A stretch of 64,000 nucleotides of DNA from Peteryoungia aggregata LMG 23059 (GTDB taxonomy: Bacteria > Pseudomonadota > Alphaproteobacteria > Rhizobiales > Rhizobiaceae). Below are positions 38,007 to 47,161 of this stretch, piece by piece. The stretch spans positions 1-64,000 of the forward strand of contig NZ_JAUSUW010000006.1 in the NCBI RefSeq assembly GCF_030814435.1. Direction: 5' to 3'. Made by a program: the position numbers and the translations under genes. The notes beneath the pieces were generated by a model, which saw only the letters and a list, made by a program, of their open reading frames with translations, did not search any database and was not told the DNA's origin. Numbering within the stretch: position 1 is the stretch's first letter; each line of letters starts with the position of its first letter.

Positions 38007-40283
38007 ATGGCTGCGCTATCGCTTCGCAAACAACTCTATCTCATCGCAACCGCGCCTCTGATCGCCTTCCTGTGGTTGAGCGTTTCGTCTGTCTGGAACA
38101 GCTATGAGCAGTATGTCCAGCTTGACCGGCAGATGGTCGTCCAGACACTGGCCATGGCGGGTGGGCGGATCGCGCAGGTCCTGCCTGCCGAGGCCTTTGC
38201 GACCCCGGAAAACCGAACCGAGCGCCGCAAGGCCGCCGATGAGGGGATCGCGGCGCTGAAAGCAGCCTATGCGGACTGGCAGGCGCAGGGCGGGAAGGAT
38301 GCAACCATCGAGAAGGCCTTCTCCCTGATCATCTCCAAGGAAGAGGGACTGGCAACCTACCGTCGCAATGTCGATGCCGGAGCTGCGACATTCGACGAGG
38401 CGCTCTTCGTGCTGCAGCCGGCTTCGGCAGCGGGGCTGGAGCTCGTGCGCCGTTCAGGTGGAACCATTCAAGACCTCGAACTTGCGCGGCTGATCGAGGG
38501 CTATTACGCGCTGATGCAGGTCAACGATTCCGGTCTGATCGAGATCCGGCTGGGCGAGCAGTATTTGACGGGCACTGCACTGCAGCAGAAGCAGTATTCC
38601 TTCCTTCTGCATGCCAAGGCGTTGCGGGACCGCTTTACGCCGTTGATGCTCGAGTTTCTGCCGACCGAGGTGATCCAGCCATTCCAGGCCTTCCATGACG
38701 GGCCGGACGGACAGTTTTTGCAGGCGAGCCGCAGCAAGATGTGGGAGAACGCGCCTGCCGGGCCAGATGCCGCTTCCGGCGAGCAATGGGCCAAGCTGAC
38801 GGGTGCCCAGGCTGGCATGATGGCAAAGCTGATCGGTCAGACGGATGCGCTGCTGAGCGCGGGTGCGCAGCAGAAGCTCGACAGCCTCTATGGGAAATTT
38901 GTCAGGGGGGGCGTGATCGCCATCGGTGTCACGATGGTCGTGCTCGGTCTCTTCTTCTTCGTCGTGCGTGCGGTGTCGCAGATGATCCGTTCTACTGCCA
39001 GCCGGATGCAGACACTCGCCGACGGTGACCGGGAGACGGCCATTCCCTTTGCCGACCGTCTCGACGAGATCGGCGTCATGGCGCGCTCGGTGGAGATATT
39101 CCGCGAGGCGGCGATCCGCAACGCCGAGCTCGAAGCAGAGGCGGACGAGAATCGCAAGCGGGCCGAACTCGAGCGCGCAGAGGTGCAGAGGCTAGCCGAG
39201 GCCGAGGCGGAAGAACGCCTCAACAAGGCCACGGGCTCGCTGGCATCCGCGCTGCGACGCCTGGCCTCGGGCGACATGATGTGCGAGATCGACGAGCAGT
39301 TCGCGCCGCAGTTCGAGGCGCTGCGCCACGACTTCAACACATCCGTGCAACAGCTGCGCGGCGTGCTTGTCTCGGTCGGTCGTTCGGCCCATGCCGTGTC
39401 CGGCGGCTCCGGCGAGATTTCGCATGCCTCCGATGACCTCGCCAAGCGCACCGAGCAGCAGGCGGCCTCGCTGGAGGAGACTGCAGCGGCGCTCGAAGAA
39501 ATCACCTCCAACGTGACGGCCACTTCGCGGCGGACCGGCGAGGCGCGCGACATTGTCCGCACCACACGCAGCCGTGCGGAGCAGTCCGGCGTGGTGGTCG
39601 GCAATGCCGTGACCGCCATGGAGCGGATCGAGCACGCGTCGAAGCAGATCAGCCAGATCATCGGCGTGATCGACGAGATCGCCTTCCAGACCAACCTTCT
39701 GGCGCTGAATGCAGGTGTCGAAGCCGCACGTGCGGGTGAAGCCGGCAAGGGCTTTGCGGTGGTTGCCCAGGAGGTGCGCGAGCTTGCGCAGCGCTCGGCG
39801 AATGCGGCCAAGGAGATCAAGGCGCTGATCGGCAATTCGGAAGTGGCGGTCAGCGAGGGCGTGAAGCTGGTCAACGAGACCGGCGACGGGCTGACTGCAA
39901 TCGCCGGTCTGGTGCAGGCGATCAACGAGCATATGGATGCGATTGCCTCTGCCGCACAGGAACAGTCGGTCGGCCTCGGCGAGGTCAACCAGGCGGTCAA
40001 CCACATGGACCAGGCGACACAGAAGAACGCGGCCATGGTCGAGGAAATGAATGCGGCGTCTGCCGGGCTCGCTCAGGAGGCGGCGAGCCTTGCCGAACTG
40101 CTCAGCCAGTTCAGGGCGGGTGAACAGGCGGTTGCCGGTGGGCCGGCAGCTGCGCCTCGCGGCGTGACGCCTGTGCGTCGTGCCGGTGCCGCGCCGATGC
40201 CTGCGCCTCCAGCCCGGACGGCAATGCGGGCTGCGACATCAGGGAATACGGCGCTGGCTCGCGACAGCTGGGAGGAGTTCTGA
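38007..40283 (+). CDS. Methyl-accepting chemotaxis protein with nitrate-sensor-like domain
   Basis: A 758-aa transmembrane chemoreceptor. An N-terminal helix ([19 protein letters not shown]) is followed by a long all-helical periplasmic domain (about 30-305) resembling the NIT nitrate/nitrite sensor, a second helix ([18 protein letters not shown]), HAMP region, and a C-terminal signalling domain with the hairpin tip [20 protein letters not shown]. The last residues DSWEEF form the WxxF-type tether that recruits CheR/CheB. GAGGAGG lies four bases before ATG 38007. The ligand is untested. Confidence 0.92.
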   Translation: MAALSLRKQLYLIATAPLIAFLWLSVSSVWNSYEQYVQLDRQMVVQTLAMAGGRIAQVLPAEAFATPENRTERRKAADEGIAALKAAYADWQAQGGKDATIEKAFSLIISKEEGLATYRRNVDAGAATFDEALFVLQPASAAGLELVRRSGGTIQDLELARLIEGYYALMQVNDSGLIEIRLGEQYLTGTALQQKQYSFLLHAKALRDRFTPLMLEFLPTEVIQPFQAFHDGPDGQFLQASRSKMWENAPAGPDAASGEQWAKLTGAQAGMMAKLIGQTDALLSAGAQQKLDSLYGKFVRGGVIAIGVTMVVLGLFFFVVRAVSQMIRSTASRMQTLADGDRETAIPFADRLDEIGVMARSVEIFREAAIRNAELEAEADENRKRAELERAEVQRLAEAEAEERLNKATGSLASALRRLASGDMMCEIDEQFAPQFEALRHDFNTSVQQLRGVLVSVGRSAHAVSGGSGEISHASDDLAKRTEQQAASLEETAAALEEITSNVTATSRRTGEARDIVRTTRSRAEQSGVVVGNAVTAMERIEHASKQISQIIGVIDEIAFQTNLLALNAGVEAARAGEAGKGFAVVAQEVRELAQRSANAAKEIKALIGNSEVAVSEGVKLVNETGDGLTAIAGLVQAINEHMDAIASAAQEQSVGLGEVNQAVNHMDQATQKNAAMVEEMNAASAGLAQEAASLAELLSQFRAGEQAVAGGPAAAPRGVTPVRRAGAAPMPAPPARTAMRAATSGNTALARDSWEEF

Positions 40284-40342
40284 GCCTCGGCAGGCAACCT
40301 TTTCGCTCGGATGGCTCCGATATTCTTGTCTTCATGATCCTG

Positions 40343-40369
40343 CGGCCGTCCCTTTCGGGGCGGCCGTTT
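40343..40369 (+). terminator. Rho-independent terminator after the chemoreceptor gene
   Basis: CGGCCGTCCC / GGGGCGGCCG stem (one mismatch) with a TTTC loop, followed by TTTCTGTTT. Confidence 0.75.
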
Positions 40370-40426
40370 CTGTTTGGACAACCGAGTCCTGTCGTGAACT
40401 TTCGACTTGCATCAATCTGCGATAAG

Positions 40427-40446
40427 ACATAAACATATCTTTATGT
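40427..40446. promoter_or_regulatory. Palindromic operator, metF side (SahR-like site)
   Basis: ACATAAA and TTTATGT arms around CATATC. It differs from the metH-side site (1497-1516) at only 2 of 20 positions. It ends 13 bp before the start codon of the regulator gene, consistent with autoregulation. Confidence 0.75.
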
Positions 40447-40459
40447 GGTTATTGCGGTG

Positions 40460-41473
40460 ATGCGAATGAGACTCGGCGTCGATACTCTGGTGGATTTGTT
40501 GAAGGCTGCGGGGGAGCCCACGCGGCTCCGTCTCCTGACATTGCTTTCCTCCGGTGACCTGACGGTTACGGATCTTACCGAAATTTTGGGGCAGTCGCAG
40601 CCTCGGATCTCGCGTCATCTGAAGCTGCTCGCCGAGGCTGACCTGATCGATCGCTATCAGGAAGGGGCGTGGGCCTATTTCCGCTTGAAGCAGGACGGAG
40701 CAGGGGCGGCGCTCATCGGCCTTCTGCTCGGTCAGGCCGAAGGCAGTGACCCGGTGCTCCAGCGCGACCGCGACCGTCTGGCCGCCGTCAAGCGGGCGAG
40801 GGCGGAGAAGGCACAGGCCTATTTCAGCCGCAACGCCTCCGAATGGGACGAATTGCGGCGCCTGCATGTCAATGACGCCGATGTCGAGGCTGCGCTCCTT
40901 CGGCTCGTCGGAATCGAAGCCGTCGAGGCCATGCTGGATCTCGGCACTGGCACCGGTCGGATCCTGCAATTGCTCTCCCCCCGCTATCGCCGCGCGATCG
41001 GGATCGATGCAAGCCGCGACATGCTGGCCGTTGCCCGATCAAATCTCGACAAGGAAGGTATCCTGTCGGCCAGTGTCCGGCATGGCGACATTCTGAACCT
41101 GCCGCTCGATGCCGGTGACTTCGACCTGGTCACGATCCATCAGGTCCTTCACTTCCTGGAAGAACCGGAGCTTGCGCTTGCCGAGGCCGCGCGGATGCTG
41201 AAGCCCGGCGGACGGTTGGCGATCATCGATCTCGCGCCGCATGCGCATGAGTATTTGCGCGACGAACACGCCCATGTGCGGCTTGGCTTCTCGCACGGCG
41301 TGATGGCCGAATGGCTGAACCGCCAGGGCCTCAAGGTCGAGGGTGTCACCGACCTTCCGCCCGAGACTTCCGCCGGACGGGGCCTCACCGTGACCATCTG
41401 GCTGGCCCGTCGCGGCGGGCCCGCACAACATGCCGTCCAGGACCAACCTCTTGCCTTGACCGGGAGCAGATAA
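40460..41473 (+). CDS. ArsR-family regulator fused to a SAM-methyltransferase domain (SahR-like)
   Basis: A 337-aa fusion. The N-terminal ArsR winged helix (about 5-85) has VDLLKAAGEPTRLRLLTLLS and QSQPRISRHLKLLAEADLI; it lacks the metal-binding cysteines of ArsR. The C-terminal class I methyltransferase-like domain (about 115-330) has MLDLGTGTGRIL (158-169) and HQVLHFLEEPELAL. ArsR-family SahR regulators respond to S-adenosylhomocysteine and control methionine-cycle genes; the SAM-binding domain could be the sensor. It is directly followed by metF (zero spacing). The start (ATG 40460 or 40466) is uncertain and no strong Shine-Dalgarno is seen; GTG 40445 would overlap the operator. Confidence 0.88.
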   Translation: MRMRLGVDTLVDLLKAAGEPTRLRLLTLLSSGDLTVTDLTEILGQSQPRISRHLKLLAEADLIDRYQEGAWAYFRLKQDGAGAALIGLLLGQAEGSDPVLQRDRDRLAAVKRARAEKAQAYFSRNASEWDELRRLHVNDADVEAALLRLVGIEAVEAMLDLGTGTGRILQLLSPRYRRAIGIDASRDMLAVARSNLDKEGILSASVRHGDILNLPLDAGDFDLVTIHQVLHFLEEPELALAEAARMLKPGGRLAIIDLAPHAHEYLRDEHAHVRLGFSHGVMAEWLNRQGLKVEGVTDLPPETSAGRGLTVTIWLARRGGPAQHAVQDQPLALTGSR

Positions 41474-42382
41474 ATGACCAAACCCGAGCGACCGATCGCC
41501 AAGACATCCGACCTCAAGGTCTCCTTCGAGTTCTTCCCGCCGAAGTCGCCGGACATGGAGGAGCAGCTCTGGCAGACCGTGCGCGCGCTTGAGCCCTTTG
41601 AGCCCGATTTCGTCTCGGTAACCTACGGGGCAGGGGGCACGACGCGTGAACCGACACTTTCGACGGTCAAGCGGCTCATCGAAGATACCCCTTTGGCAAC
41701 TGCCTCGCACCTAACCTGTGTTGGAGCCACGCGGGAAGAGGTGCAGACGGTCGTCGAGGAGTTCCAGGCGGCGGGCGTTCGTCATTTCGTCGCGCTCCGC
41801 GGCGATCCTCAGGGTGGGGTTGGTACGCGTTATGCCCCCCATCCGGGCGGCTTTGCCAATGCGGCTGATCTGGTTGCCGGGCTGCGGGACATGGGCGACT
41901 TCGAGATTTCTGTCTCCGCCTATCCGGAGCGCCATCCCGAGAGCGAAAGCGATTCAGTTGATCTCGACATGCTGAAGAAAAAGGTGGATGCCGGTGCCAC
42001 GCGGGCTCTGACGCAGTTCTTCTTCGACAACGACATCTTCGAGCGTTACCTGGACCGGGTGCGGGCCGCTGGTATCACGATCCCGATCGTCCCGGGCATC
42101 ATGCCGATCCAGAATCTCACCCAACTCAAGCGCTTTGCGTCCATGTGCGGAGCGACCGTCCCTGCGGTTCTCGACGCTCGTTTCGAAGGGACGGAGGGCG
42201 ATGCGATGGCGCGTGCGGCTGTCGCTGCCGACGTGGCTGCAGAACAGATTGCTGACCTCGCGCAGCGCGGCGTCAATGAATTCCACATCTACACGATGAA
42301 CCGGGCGCCGCTGACCATCGCGATGCTGGAGCGTCTCGGTATCAAGGGGCGTGTCGCCCGGATGTCCGGCGCAGCGGCCTGA
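41474..42382 (+). CDS. metF: Methylenetetrahydrofolate reductase
   Basis: A 302-aa FAD flavoenzyme reducing 5,10-methylene-THF to 5-methyl-THF, the methyl donor used by MetH. FEFFPPKSP (18-26) carries the catalytic Glu; SVTYGAGGTT, HFVALRGDPQGG and VPGIMPIQNLTQLKRF are classic. The ATG follows the regulator's stop without a gap, so they form one operon. A terminator follows. The operator shared with metH makes it likely that donor supply and use are co-regulated. Confidence 0.97.
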   Translation: MTKPERPIAKTSDLKVSFEFFPPKSPDMEEQLWQTVRALEPFEPDFVSVTYGAGGTTREPTLSTVKRLIEDTPLATASHLTCVGATREEVQTVVEEFQAAGVRHFVALRGDPQGGVGTRYAPHPGGFANAADLVAGLRDMGDFEISVSAYPERHPESESDSVDLDMLKKKVDAGATRALTQFFFDNDIFERYLDRVRAAGITIPIVPGIMPIQNLTQLKRFASMCGATVPAVLDARFEGTEGDAMARAAVAADVAAEQIADLAQRGVNEFHIYTMNRAPLTIAMLERLGIKGRVARMSGAAA

Positions 42383-42396
42383 CGAACCCATGGAAA

Positions 42397-42431
42397 AAGG
42401 CGCATGACGGTCCGTGTCATGCGCCTTCTTT
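42397..42431 (+). terminator. Rho-independent terminator after metF
   Basis: 12-bp arms AAGGCGCATGAC / GTCATGCGCCTT with a 7-base loop, then CTTT. Confidence 0.85.
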
Positions 42432-42502
42432 AAACTTTAAAGCATGTTTGCTGGAGAGGCCTTGGCCGGCCGTCTCATGGCTTGTGGTTCATCAGACCAG
42501 GG

Positions 42503-42580
42503 TCAGATGAACAGCATCGTGGCTATGAAAACAAACGCCGCACCGACGATCAGGACATTGATTGAATTGGTCAGTCCCAT
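42503..42580 (-). CDS. 25-residue single-helix membrane peptide
   Basis: The minus strand reads ATG..TGA for 25 residues: MGLTNSINVLIVGAAFVFIA (first 20), ending TMLFI. Almost the whole chain is one hydrophobic helix, suggesting insertion in the inner membrane. AAGGAGG (42586-42592) is five bases upstream of the start, close to ideal. A -10-like TACTAT lies further upstream on the same strand. It is too short for ordinary gene callers and is the only gene seen in the 42383-42885 gap, which otherwise holds the two terminators and a stretch (42593-42827) with nothing recognisable. Confidence 0.75.
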   Translation of the reverse strand: MGLTNSINVLIVGAAFVFIATMLFI

Positions 42581-42827
42581 GTGTGCCTCCTTGCGTTGAC
42601 CGTTAGATAGTATGTCCGATTTGTGTCGGCGCAAAGCCAATTCTGTGCTGCGCTGCGGCGAGGGGCAGTGGATAACTGATCGCGCTTTCAGGATAAGTCT
42701 TTCAGATCAATGCTTTACTTCTATCTCGTCTTGTTAATGAAGTTTAACCTCCGTGAGGCCCGGTGGAGCGGTTTTGCGCCGATTAATGCGCTGCAGCAGG
42801 ACCTGCCGACGGTGCGCCGGATCCAAG

Positions 42828-42859
42828 AAAAAAGCCGGGGCGGCTGTGCCACCCCGGCT
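42828..42859 (-). terminator. Rho-independent terminator of the MltB-like gene
   Basis: Read on the minus strand: AGCCGGGG / CCCCGGCT stem with an 11-base loop, followed by TTTTTTCTT. Confidence 0.88.
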
Positions 42860-42885
42860 CTTTCGACAGTGTGCCGTCGGTTGTT

Positions 42886-44073
42886 TCAGAGCGCGCTCAG
42901 GAGTGCTGGTGTCGGCCAGCCATCGGCAGGAAGGCCTACCCGCTGCTGTTCCTTCTGGACGGCCACGCGCGTGCCGGCGCCGAGGATGCCGTCGATCTTG
43001 CCGACATCGTGTCCCAGCCCCTGCAGTTTCGTCTGAAGCGCTGTCATCTGATCAACGTCAAGGCCCGGTTCGGGATTGCCCTTCTGGTAGACCGGCGCGC
43101 CGCCGAAGCGGGTTGCGAAATAGGCCGCCGAGGTCGTGTAGATGAAGGACTGGTTCCATTCGAGATAGATGTTGAAGTTCGGATAGGTGATGAAGGCTGG
43201 CCCCTTGCGGCCCTGCGGCAGCACCAGGGCGGCCGGTAGCGACGAGAAGGCGGTGTTGCCATCGCGCGGCTGGACTCCAAGGGTGAACCATTCGCCGGCG
43301 GTCAGCGTGCCACCAAGACCGGATTTCTCGAACGGCAGGTTGTCCGGGATCGTCACTTCCTGGATCCATGGCTCGCCACGCTTGAAGCCGAGATGCTGGA
43401 TGAACTTGGCGGCCGTCAGGATGGCGTCCGGGCTGCTCTGCTTCACGTTCACATGGCCGTCGCCATCACCGTCGATGCCGAACTCGATGATATCTCTGGG
43501 CAGCATCTGCACCTGACCGATCTCGCCCGCCCAGGCACCGGTGTTGCTGGCCGGCTCCAGATCGCCATGCTCGACCATCTTGATGAGTGCCAGCAATTGT
43601 GGGCGGAAGAGTTCTGGCCGGCGGCAGTCATGCGCCAGCGTGACAAGGGCGTTGCGGGTGTTGAAGTCACCCTGAACGGCGCCGAAGTCGGTCTCCATCG
43701 CCCAGAACGCGGTAATCACACCCGGTGGTACGCCGTATTCCTGCTCGGCGCGCGCAAAGACTTCGGCGAAGTCCTTGATCTTCTTCCGACCGATGTCGAG
43801 GCGCGCCTGGCTCACCGTGCGGCCGGAAAATTCCAGGAAGGTCTGGCGGAAGACACCCTGCGAACGGTCGCGGGACAGAACCTTTTGATCAATCACGGCA
43901 CCTGCAAGTGCCTTGTCGGCGATCTCGGCCGGTGTGCCGGCAGAAACCGCTTCGGCCTTGACGCCTGCGAGGAAGGCCGCGAGATCGCCACCGCATTGCT
44001 GCTGCGCCTGGACGAGGCCGGTCGAAGCAAGGAGGAGAGCCAGAGGAAGCACACGACGCAGGGCGTTTTTCAT
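42886..44073 (-). CDS. Lytic murein transglycosylase, MltB family
   Basis: A 395-aa exported enzyme cleaving glycan strands to 1,6-anhydro-muropeptides. Signal peptide to LVQAQ (about residue 23). Catalytic Glu is in ITAFWAMETDFGAVQG, the MltB-type motif, followed by GEIGQVQMLPRDIIEFG. A PG-binding-1 domain occupies the C-terminus (about 335-395: MTALQTKLQGLGHDVGKIDG). It is a soluble periplasmic variant without a lipobox cysteine at the usual site. A strong terminator follows. Confidence 0.93.
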   Translation of the reverse strand: MKNALRRVLPLALLLASTGLVQAQQQCGGDLAAFLAGVKAEAVSAGTPAEIADKALAGAVIDQKVLSRDRSQGVFRQTFLEFSGRTVSQARLDIGRKKIKDFAEVFARAEQEYGVPPGVITAFWAMETDFGAVQGDFNTRNALVTLAHDCRRPELFRPQLLALIKMVEHGDLEPASNTGAWAGEIGQVQMLPRDIIEFGIDGDGDGHVNVKQSSPDAILTAAKFIQHLGFKRGEPWIQEVTIPDNLPFEKSGLGGTLTAGEWFTLGVQPRDGNTAFSSLPAALVLPQGRKGPAFITYPNFNIYLEWNQSFIYTTSAAYFATRFGGAPVYQKGNPEPGLDVDQMTALQTKLQGLGHDVGKIDGILGAGTRVAVQKEQQRVGLPADGWPTPALLSAL

Positions 44074-44177
44074 CAGTTGATCCTTCGAGTGGTCATGAAT
44101 GTGAAGTGTCTTGGCCTCAAGCGCGCGAGATCCGCAGCCCTAGCCTGTCAGACGAGACGTCTAGGCAGCGTTTGCGA

Positions 44178-44957
44178 TCATTTCGAGACAGCTGCTACCC
44201 AGTTTTGCCAATTCTTTCTGGTGCCGGCAAAGACATTGATGTCCGTCTCGCCGCGAATGCCGGGAACCACGCCCGTCGACGTATACTGCCAGAAGGCCCA
44301 TCGGCGGTCCGGATATATTTCGCTGGGGTGCTGGGCCACAGCGCGAACCCAGAAATGATGATCCTGGAAAGCGCCCACGAGGTTTTCCCGGTGAAAGTCG
44401 ACGGAGGTGTAGATGATCGCTTGCTTGCCGTAATGCGCCTCGATGCGCTGCATGAAGCGCTGCATCTCGCTGCGGACGGTGGCGGCATCCGGCCGGAAGC
44501 GGCAGGTTGGCGAACTCGGATTCCATTCCACGTCGATGACTGGCGGCAGGTGGATCGATTCGCGTCGAACGTTCTGGATGAACCAGTCGGCCTGCTCGTC
44601 GGCCGAGGAACAGAAATAGTAAAAGTGATAGGGAGCATGAGGCAGGCCGGCGGCGCGGGCTCCCTGCCAGTATTCGTGGAAGCGCGGATCGACCCGGTCC
44701 TTGCCTTCTGTCGCCTTGATGAAGGCGAAGGAGACGCCCGATTTGCGCACCTGTCGCCAGTCGACATCGCCATTCCACTTGGACACGTCAATGCCGTGGA
44801 CATCATGCCGGTGCGGTGTCTTGCCGTCGAAATGCTGTGGGTCGGTGTCCTGGAAGCGTGGCGTGACCGATGCCGTTTCCAGGAAGTCGTAGGAGCTGGA
44901 CGTGCAGGCCGCGAGTGCGAAGCAGAGCGGAAAAAGCGTTGTAGAAAGCCACCGCAT
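44178..44957 (-). CDS. GH25 lysozyme, lipoprotein
   Basis: A 259-aa glycoside hydrolase family 25 muramidase. The start ATG 44957 gives a lipoprotein leader (LFPLCFALAAC, lipobox LAAC) predicted to be lipidated at Cys18. Catalytic region HGIDVSKWNGDVDWRQV, IKATEG, PPVIDVEWN and IIYTSVDFH are all typical. It likely acts on peptidoglycan from the outer- or inner-membrane face. It is one of several peptidoglycan-active enzymes in 42.9-55.8 kb. Confidence 0.9.
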   Translation of the reverse strand: MRWLSTTLFPLCFALAACTSSSYDFLETASVTPRFQDTDPQHFDGKTPHRHDVHGIDVSKWNGDVDWRQVRKSGVSFAFIKATEGKDRVDPRFHEYWQGARAAGLPHAPYHFYYFCSSADEQADWFIQNVRRESIHLPPVIDVEWNPSSPTCRFRPDAATVRSEMQRFMQRIEAHYGKQAIIYTSVDFHRENLVGAFQDHHFWVRAVAQHPSEIYPDRRWAFWQYTSTGVVPGIRGETDINVFAGTRKNWQNWVAAVSK

Positions 44958-45096
44958 GAAGGGTCCGTCGGCTAAGGATTGAAGAGCCACGCCTCCATAC
45001 CGCACGACAAGGAAAACGCGCGGCGAGACGATGCAACTCTGCATCCATCATGGTCAAAATCAGGGGAGATGCAATGCTGTCCTGAAAGCGCGACCG

Positions 45097-45765
45097 TCAG
45101 CGGGCGAGAACAGCATGCCACGCGTAGCCGCGCCACAGCGGCTCGAAGGTCAGCTTCAGGGCGTTGGCGGTTGCGCGTTCTTCAAGCACCGCGCGCAGAT
45201 CCGGGCGCGGGGTGACGTGGAAGCGCGTGAGCCAGGCCTGGAGTCCTGTGCGGAAGGCGCGGGGCAGGCGTTCCTGCTGGCCGAAATCGACAATGTGCAG
45301 AGCACCTTCGGGCCCCAGCGCCGCGATCGCCCTGTCGATTGCCGCCGGCCAGTCGGGGATCATCGACAAAGCATAGGAGATCATCACCCGGTCGAAGCCG
45401 GTCTGGCCGAAGTCCGCTGCAGTGAAGGCGGTTGCATCACCCACTTCGAAGCGTGGTGGAACGCGCTCTCCGGCGAATTTTGCCCGTGCCGTTGCGAGCA
45501 TTTCGGCAGAGATGTCGAGGCCGTAGAGCATGGCTGTCGGGTGATGGCGGCGTGCAAGGACCATGTTCCGACCGGTGCCGCAGCCGACTTCGAGCAGAGA
45601 GCCGCCGGAGGGAATGCCCAGCCGTGCGATCATGTGGTCTCGGCCGAGCAGATAGTATTTCCGCGTCAGATCGTAGATATGCCGCTGGTAGCGGTACATC
45701 CGGTCCATGCGCAGGGCATGGTCGCGCGCATCACCGGCCGTCAGCACCGCAGGGCTCTCGTTCAT
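45097..45765 (-). CDS. btaB: Betaine lipid synthase subunit B: N-methyltransferase
   Basis: A 222-aa SAM-dependent methyltransferase that methylates diacylglycerylhomoserine three times to DGTS, a phosphorus-free membrane lipid. Motif I is LLEVGCGTGRN (57-67); RYQRHIYDLTRKYYLLGRD is characteristic of BtaB/PmtA-like proteins. ATG 45765 overlaps the btaA stop by four bases, so the two are coupled. The identification rests mainly on this pairing with btaA. Confidence 0.92.
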   Translation of the reverse strand: MNESPAVLTAGDARDHALRMDRMYRYQRHIYDLTRKYYLLGRDHMIARLGIPSGGSLLEVGCGTGRNMVLARRHHPTAMLYGLDISAEMLATARAKFAGERVPPRFEVGDATAFTAADFGQTGFDRVMISYALSMIPDWPAAIDRAIAALGPEGALHIVDFGQQERLPRAFRTGLQAWLTRFHVTPRPDLRAVLEERATANALKLTFEPLWRGYAWHAVLAR

Positions 45766-47012
45766 ACGGGCCGCTTCTCGTAGATATGGAAGCCGCCGTA
45801 GATCGCCGAGCGGTCCTGCTTGGTCAGTGCCTGCGAGCGTTCCGCCTGGTAATGCCATTGCCCCGGGATCGCCGGCTCGAGCTTGCCGTCCAGGATGCTC
45901 TCTTCGGCGGCTGTCCGGAAGATCACGCGCGCGCCGTCGGCTGCCGTCCGGCTGATTTCGCTCCAGAGGTCGTTGAGCTGGCGCTCGGTCATCCAGTCCT
46001 GCGCGTCGAGCAGCACGTAGCGGTCGACGCTGGCGGCCGGTTTTCCTGCAAGCAGTTCGGTGAAGTTCGCATGATGGACTGTCACCCGGGACGCTGTTTC
46101 ACGGATGGCCGAATAGTGCCTTTCCTGCAGGTAAGTCGGCAAAATGCCTTCCTCCGGCTTCGGATAGCGACGCATGAAGGCCTGCCATGCGAAATAGTTG
46201 TCGCGCAGCAGGAAGTGGCATGCGAGCTTCTCCAGGCGGTGGCGCAGCACGGGTGCGATCGTCCCGTCCTCGGCAAGCGAGGCGAGTTCGTCATATTGCT
46301 GCGGAGGAATGCCCAGACCGAAGAGCGAGCTCTTGCGGCGGGTCAGCCAGCGGATCAGCGGCTTGTCGAACAGCGGCGCGATTCGATTGTCGAAGAAGAG
46401 GCGCTGTTCGCGCAGTGACCGGGTCTCGGCCAGCTCTTCCAATCTTACGCCGTGGCTGCGGGCAATCAGATGGCCGAGCGCAATGAAACGACCGAGAAGG
46501 CCGGTGCGATAGATGTTGCGGTTGAAGACCGTGATGCGGCGGCGACCCATGAGATCTCGCGCTTCCCAGTAGTCGCGGGTCCCGGCGTCGAGATGGGGCG
46601 CCACATGCCGATGGTACATGTGGGCATTGGTCTTGACCGACGGCTCACCCAGCAATCGGCGAACCGATGCGTGATCAGGCAGATGGCGAAAGGCGGCGAG
46701 CTTCAGACGGTTGAGGGCGACGTGGTTCGGGTTGAGGTCCACCACTTCGATAGAGGCCGGGCGCCGGCTCAGATAGGCGAGCATGTTGCAGCCGCCGGAG
46801 CCGATGGTCACGATGCGGGCCCCCTCGGCCAGATCCATCGCCTCCATGTCTACCTCCGGATCTTCCCAGATCTGGGCGTAGACGAGCCCTGAGAAGAGCA
46901 GGCCAAACAGTCGCTCCGAGAGCCCGGCTGCTGAAAGGGGGGCATGCTGGAGCAGAGCATCCTTCAGCTTTTCGTTTCGATGAAACCCGGCATTCGGTGC
47001 AATGTCTGTCAT
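45762..47012 (-). CDS. btaA: Betaine lipid synthase subunit A: SAM:diacylglycerol 3-amino-3-carboxypropyltransferase
   Basis: A 416-aa enzyme moving the aminocarboxypropyl group of SAM to diacylglycerol, the first committed step of DGTS synthesis. The YAQIWEDPEVDMEAM segment (45-59) and ARIVTIGSGGCNMLAYL (65-81) are BtaA signatures, with VEVVDLNPNHVALN-like residues following. BtaA and BtaB are separate proteins in bacteria and fused in algae. In Sinorhizobium and Rhodobacter btaAB is induced on phosphate limitation; a Pho-box-like sequence lies 46 bp upstream here. Confidence 0.95.
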   Translation of the reverse strand: MTDIAPNAGFHRNEKLKDALLQHAPLSAAGLSERLFGLLFSGLVYAQIWEDPEVDMEAMDLAEGARIVTIGSGGCNMLAYLSRRPASIEVVDLNPNHVALNRLKLAAFRHLPDHASVRRLLGEPSVKTNAHMYHRHVAPHLDAGTRDYWEARDLMGRRRITVFNRNIYRTGLLGRFIALGHLIARSHGVRLEELAETRSLREQRLFFDNRIAPLFDKPLIRWLTRRKSSLFGLGIPPQQYDELASLAEDGTIAPVLRHRLEKLACHFLLRDNYFAWQAFMRRYPKPEEGILPTYLQERHYSAIRETASRVTVHHANFTELLAGKPAASVDRYVLLDAQDWMTERQLNDLWSEISRTAADGARVIFRTAAEESILDGKLEPAIPGQWHYQAERSQALTKQDRSAIYGGFHIYEKRPV

Positions 47013-47058
47013 GTCGATCCGCCGTTCTCTTGGGTTTGACGGCGTTTAGCGATCGCAT

Positions 47059-47076
47059 GCTACAGTATGATGACGG
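47059..47076 (-). promoter_or_regulatory. Candidate Pho box upstream of btaA
   Basis: On the minus strand: CCGTCAT-CATA-CTGTAGC. The rhizobial PHO box is two CTGTCA(T/C) repeats separated by four bases; these match at 6 of 7 and 5 of 7 positions with exactly that spacing. Position and neighbour fit PhoB control. Confidence 0.55.
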
Positions 47077-47146
47077 CTTAGACTTGCGGTAGTAACCGAA
47101 TTTCAATTCATTTTGTTCAAATTGTCCTCAGTTATTTTAGGGGTGT

Positions 47147-47161
47147 TTAACATGATGTTAA
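47147..47161. promoter_or_regulatory. CtrA-like TTAA-N7-TTAA palindrome over a start codon
   Basis: TTAACATGATGTTAA matches the CtrA consensus TTAA-N7-TTAA exactly and is a near-perfect palindrome. It overlaps the predicted ATG of the GGDEF-EAL gene (47152). Chance is possible. Confidence 0.35.
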
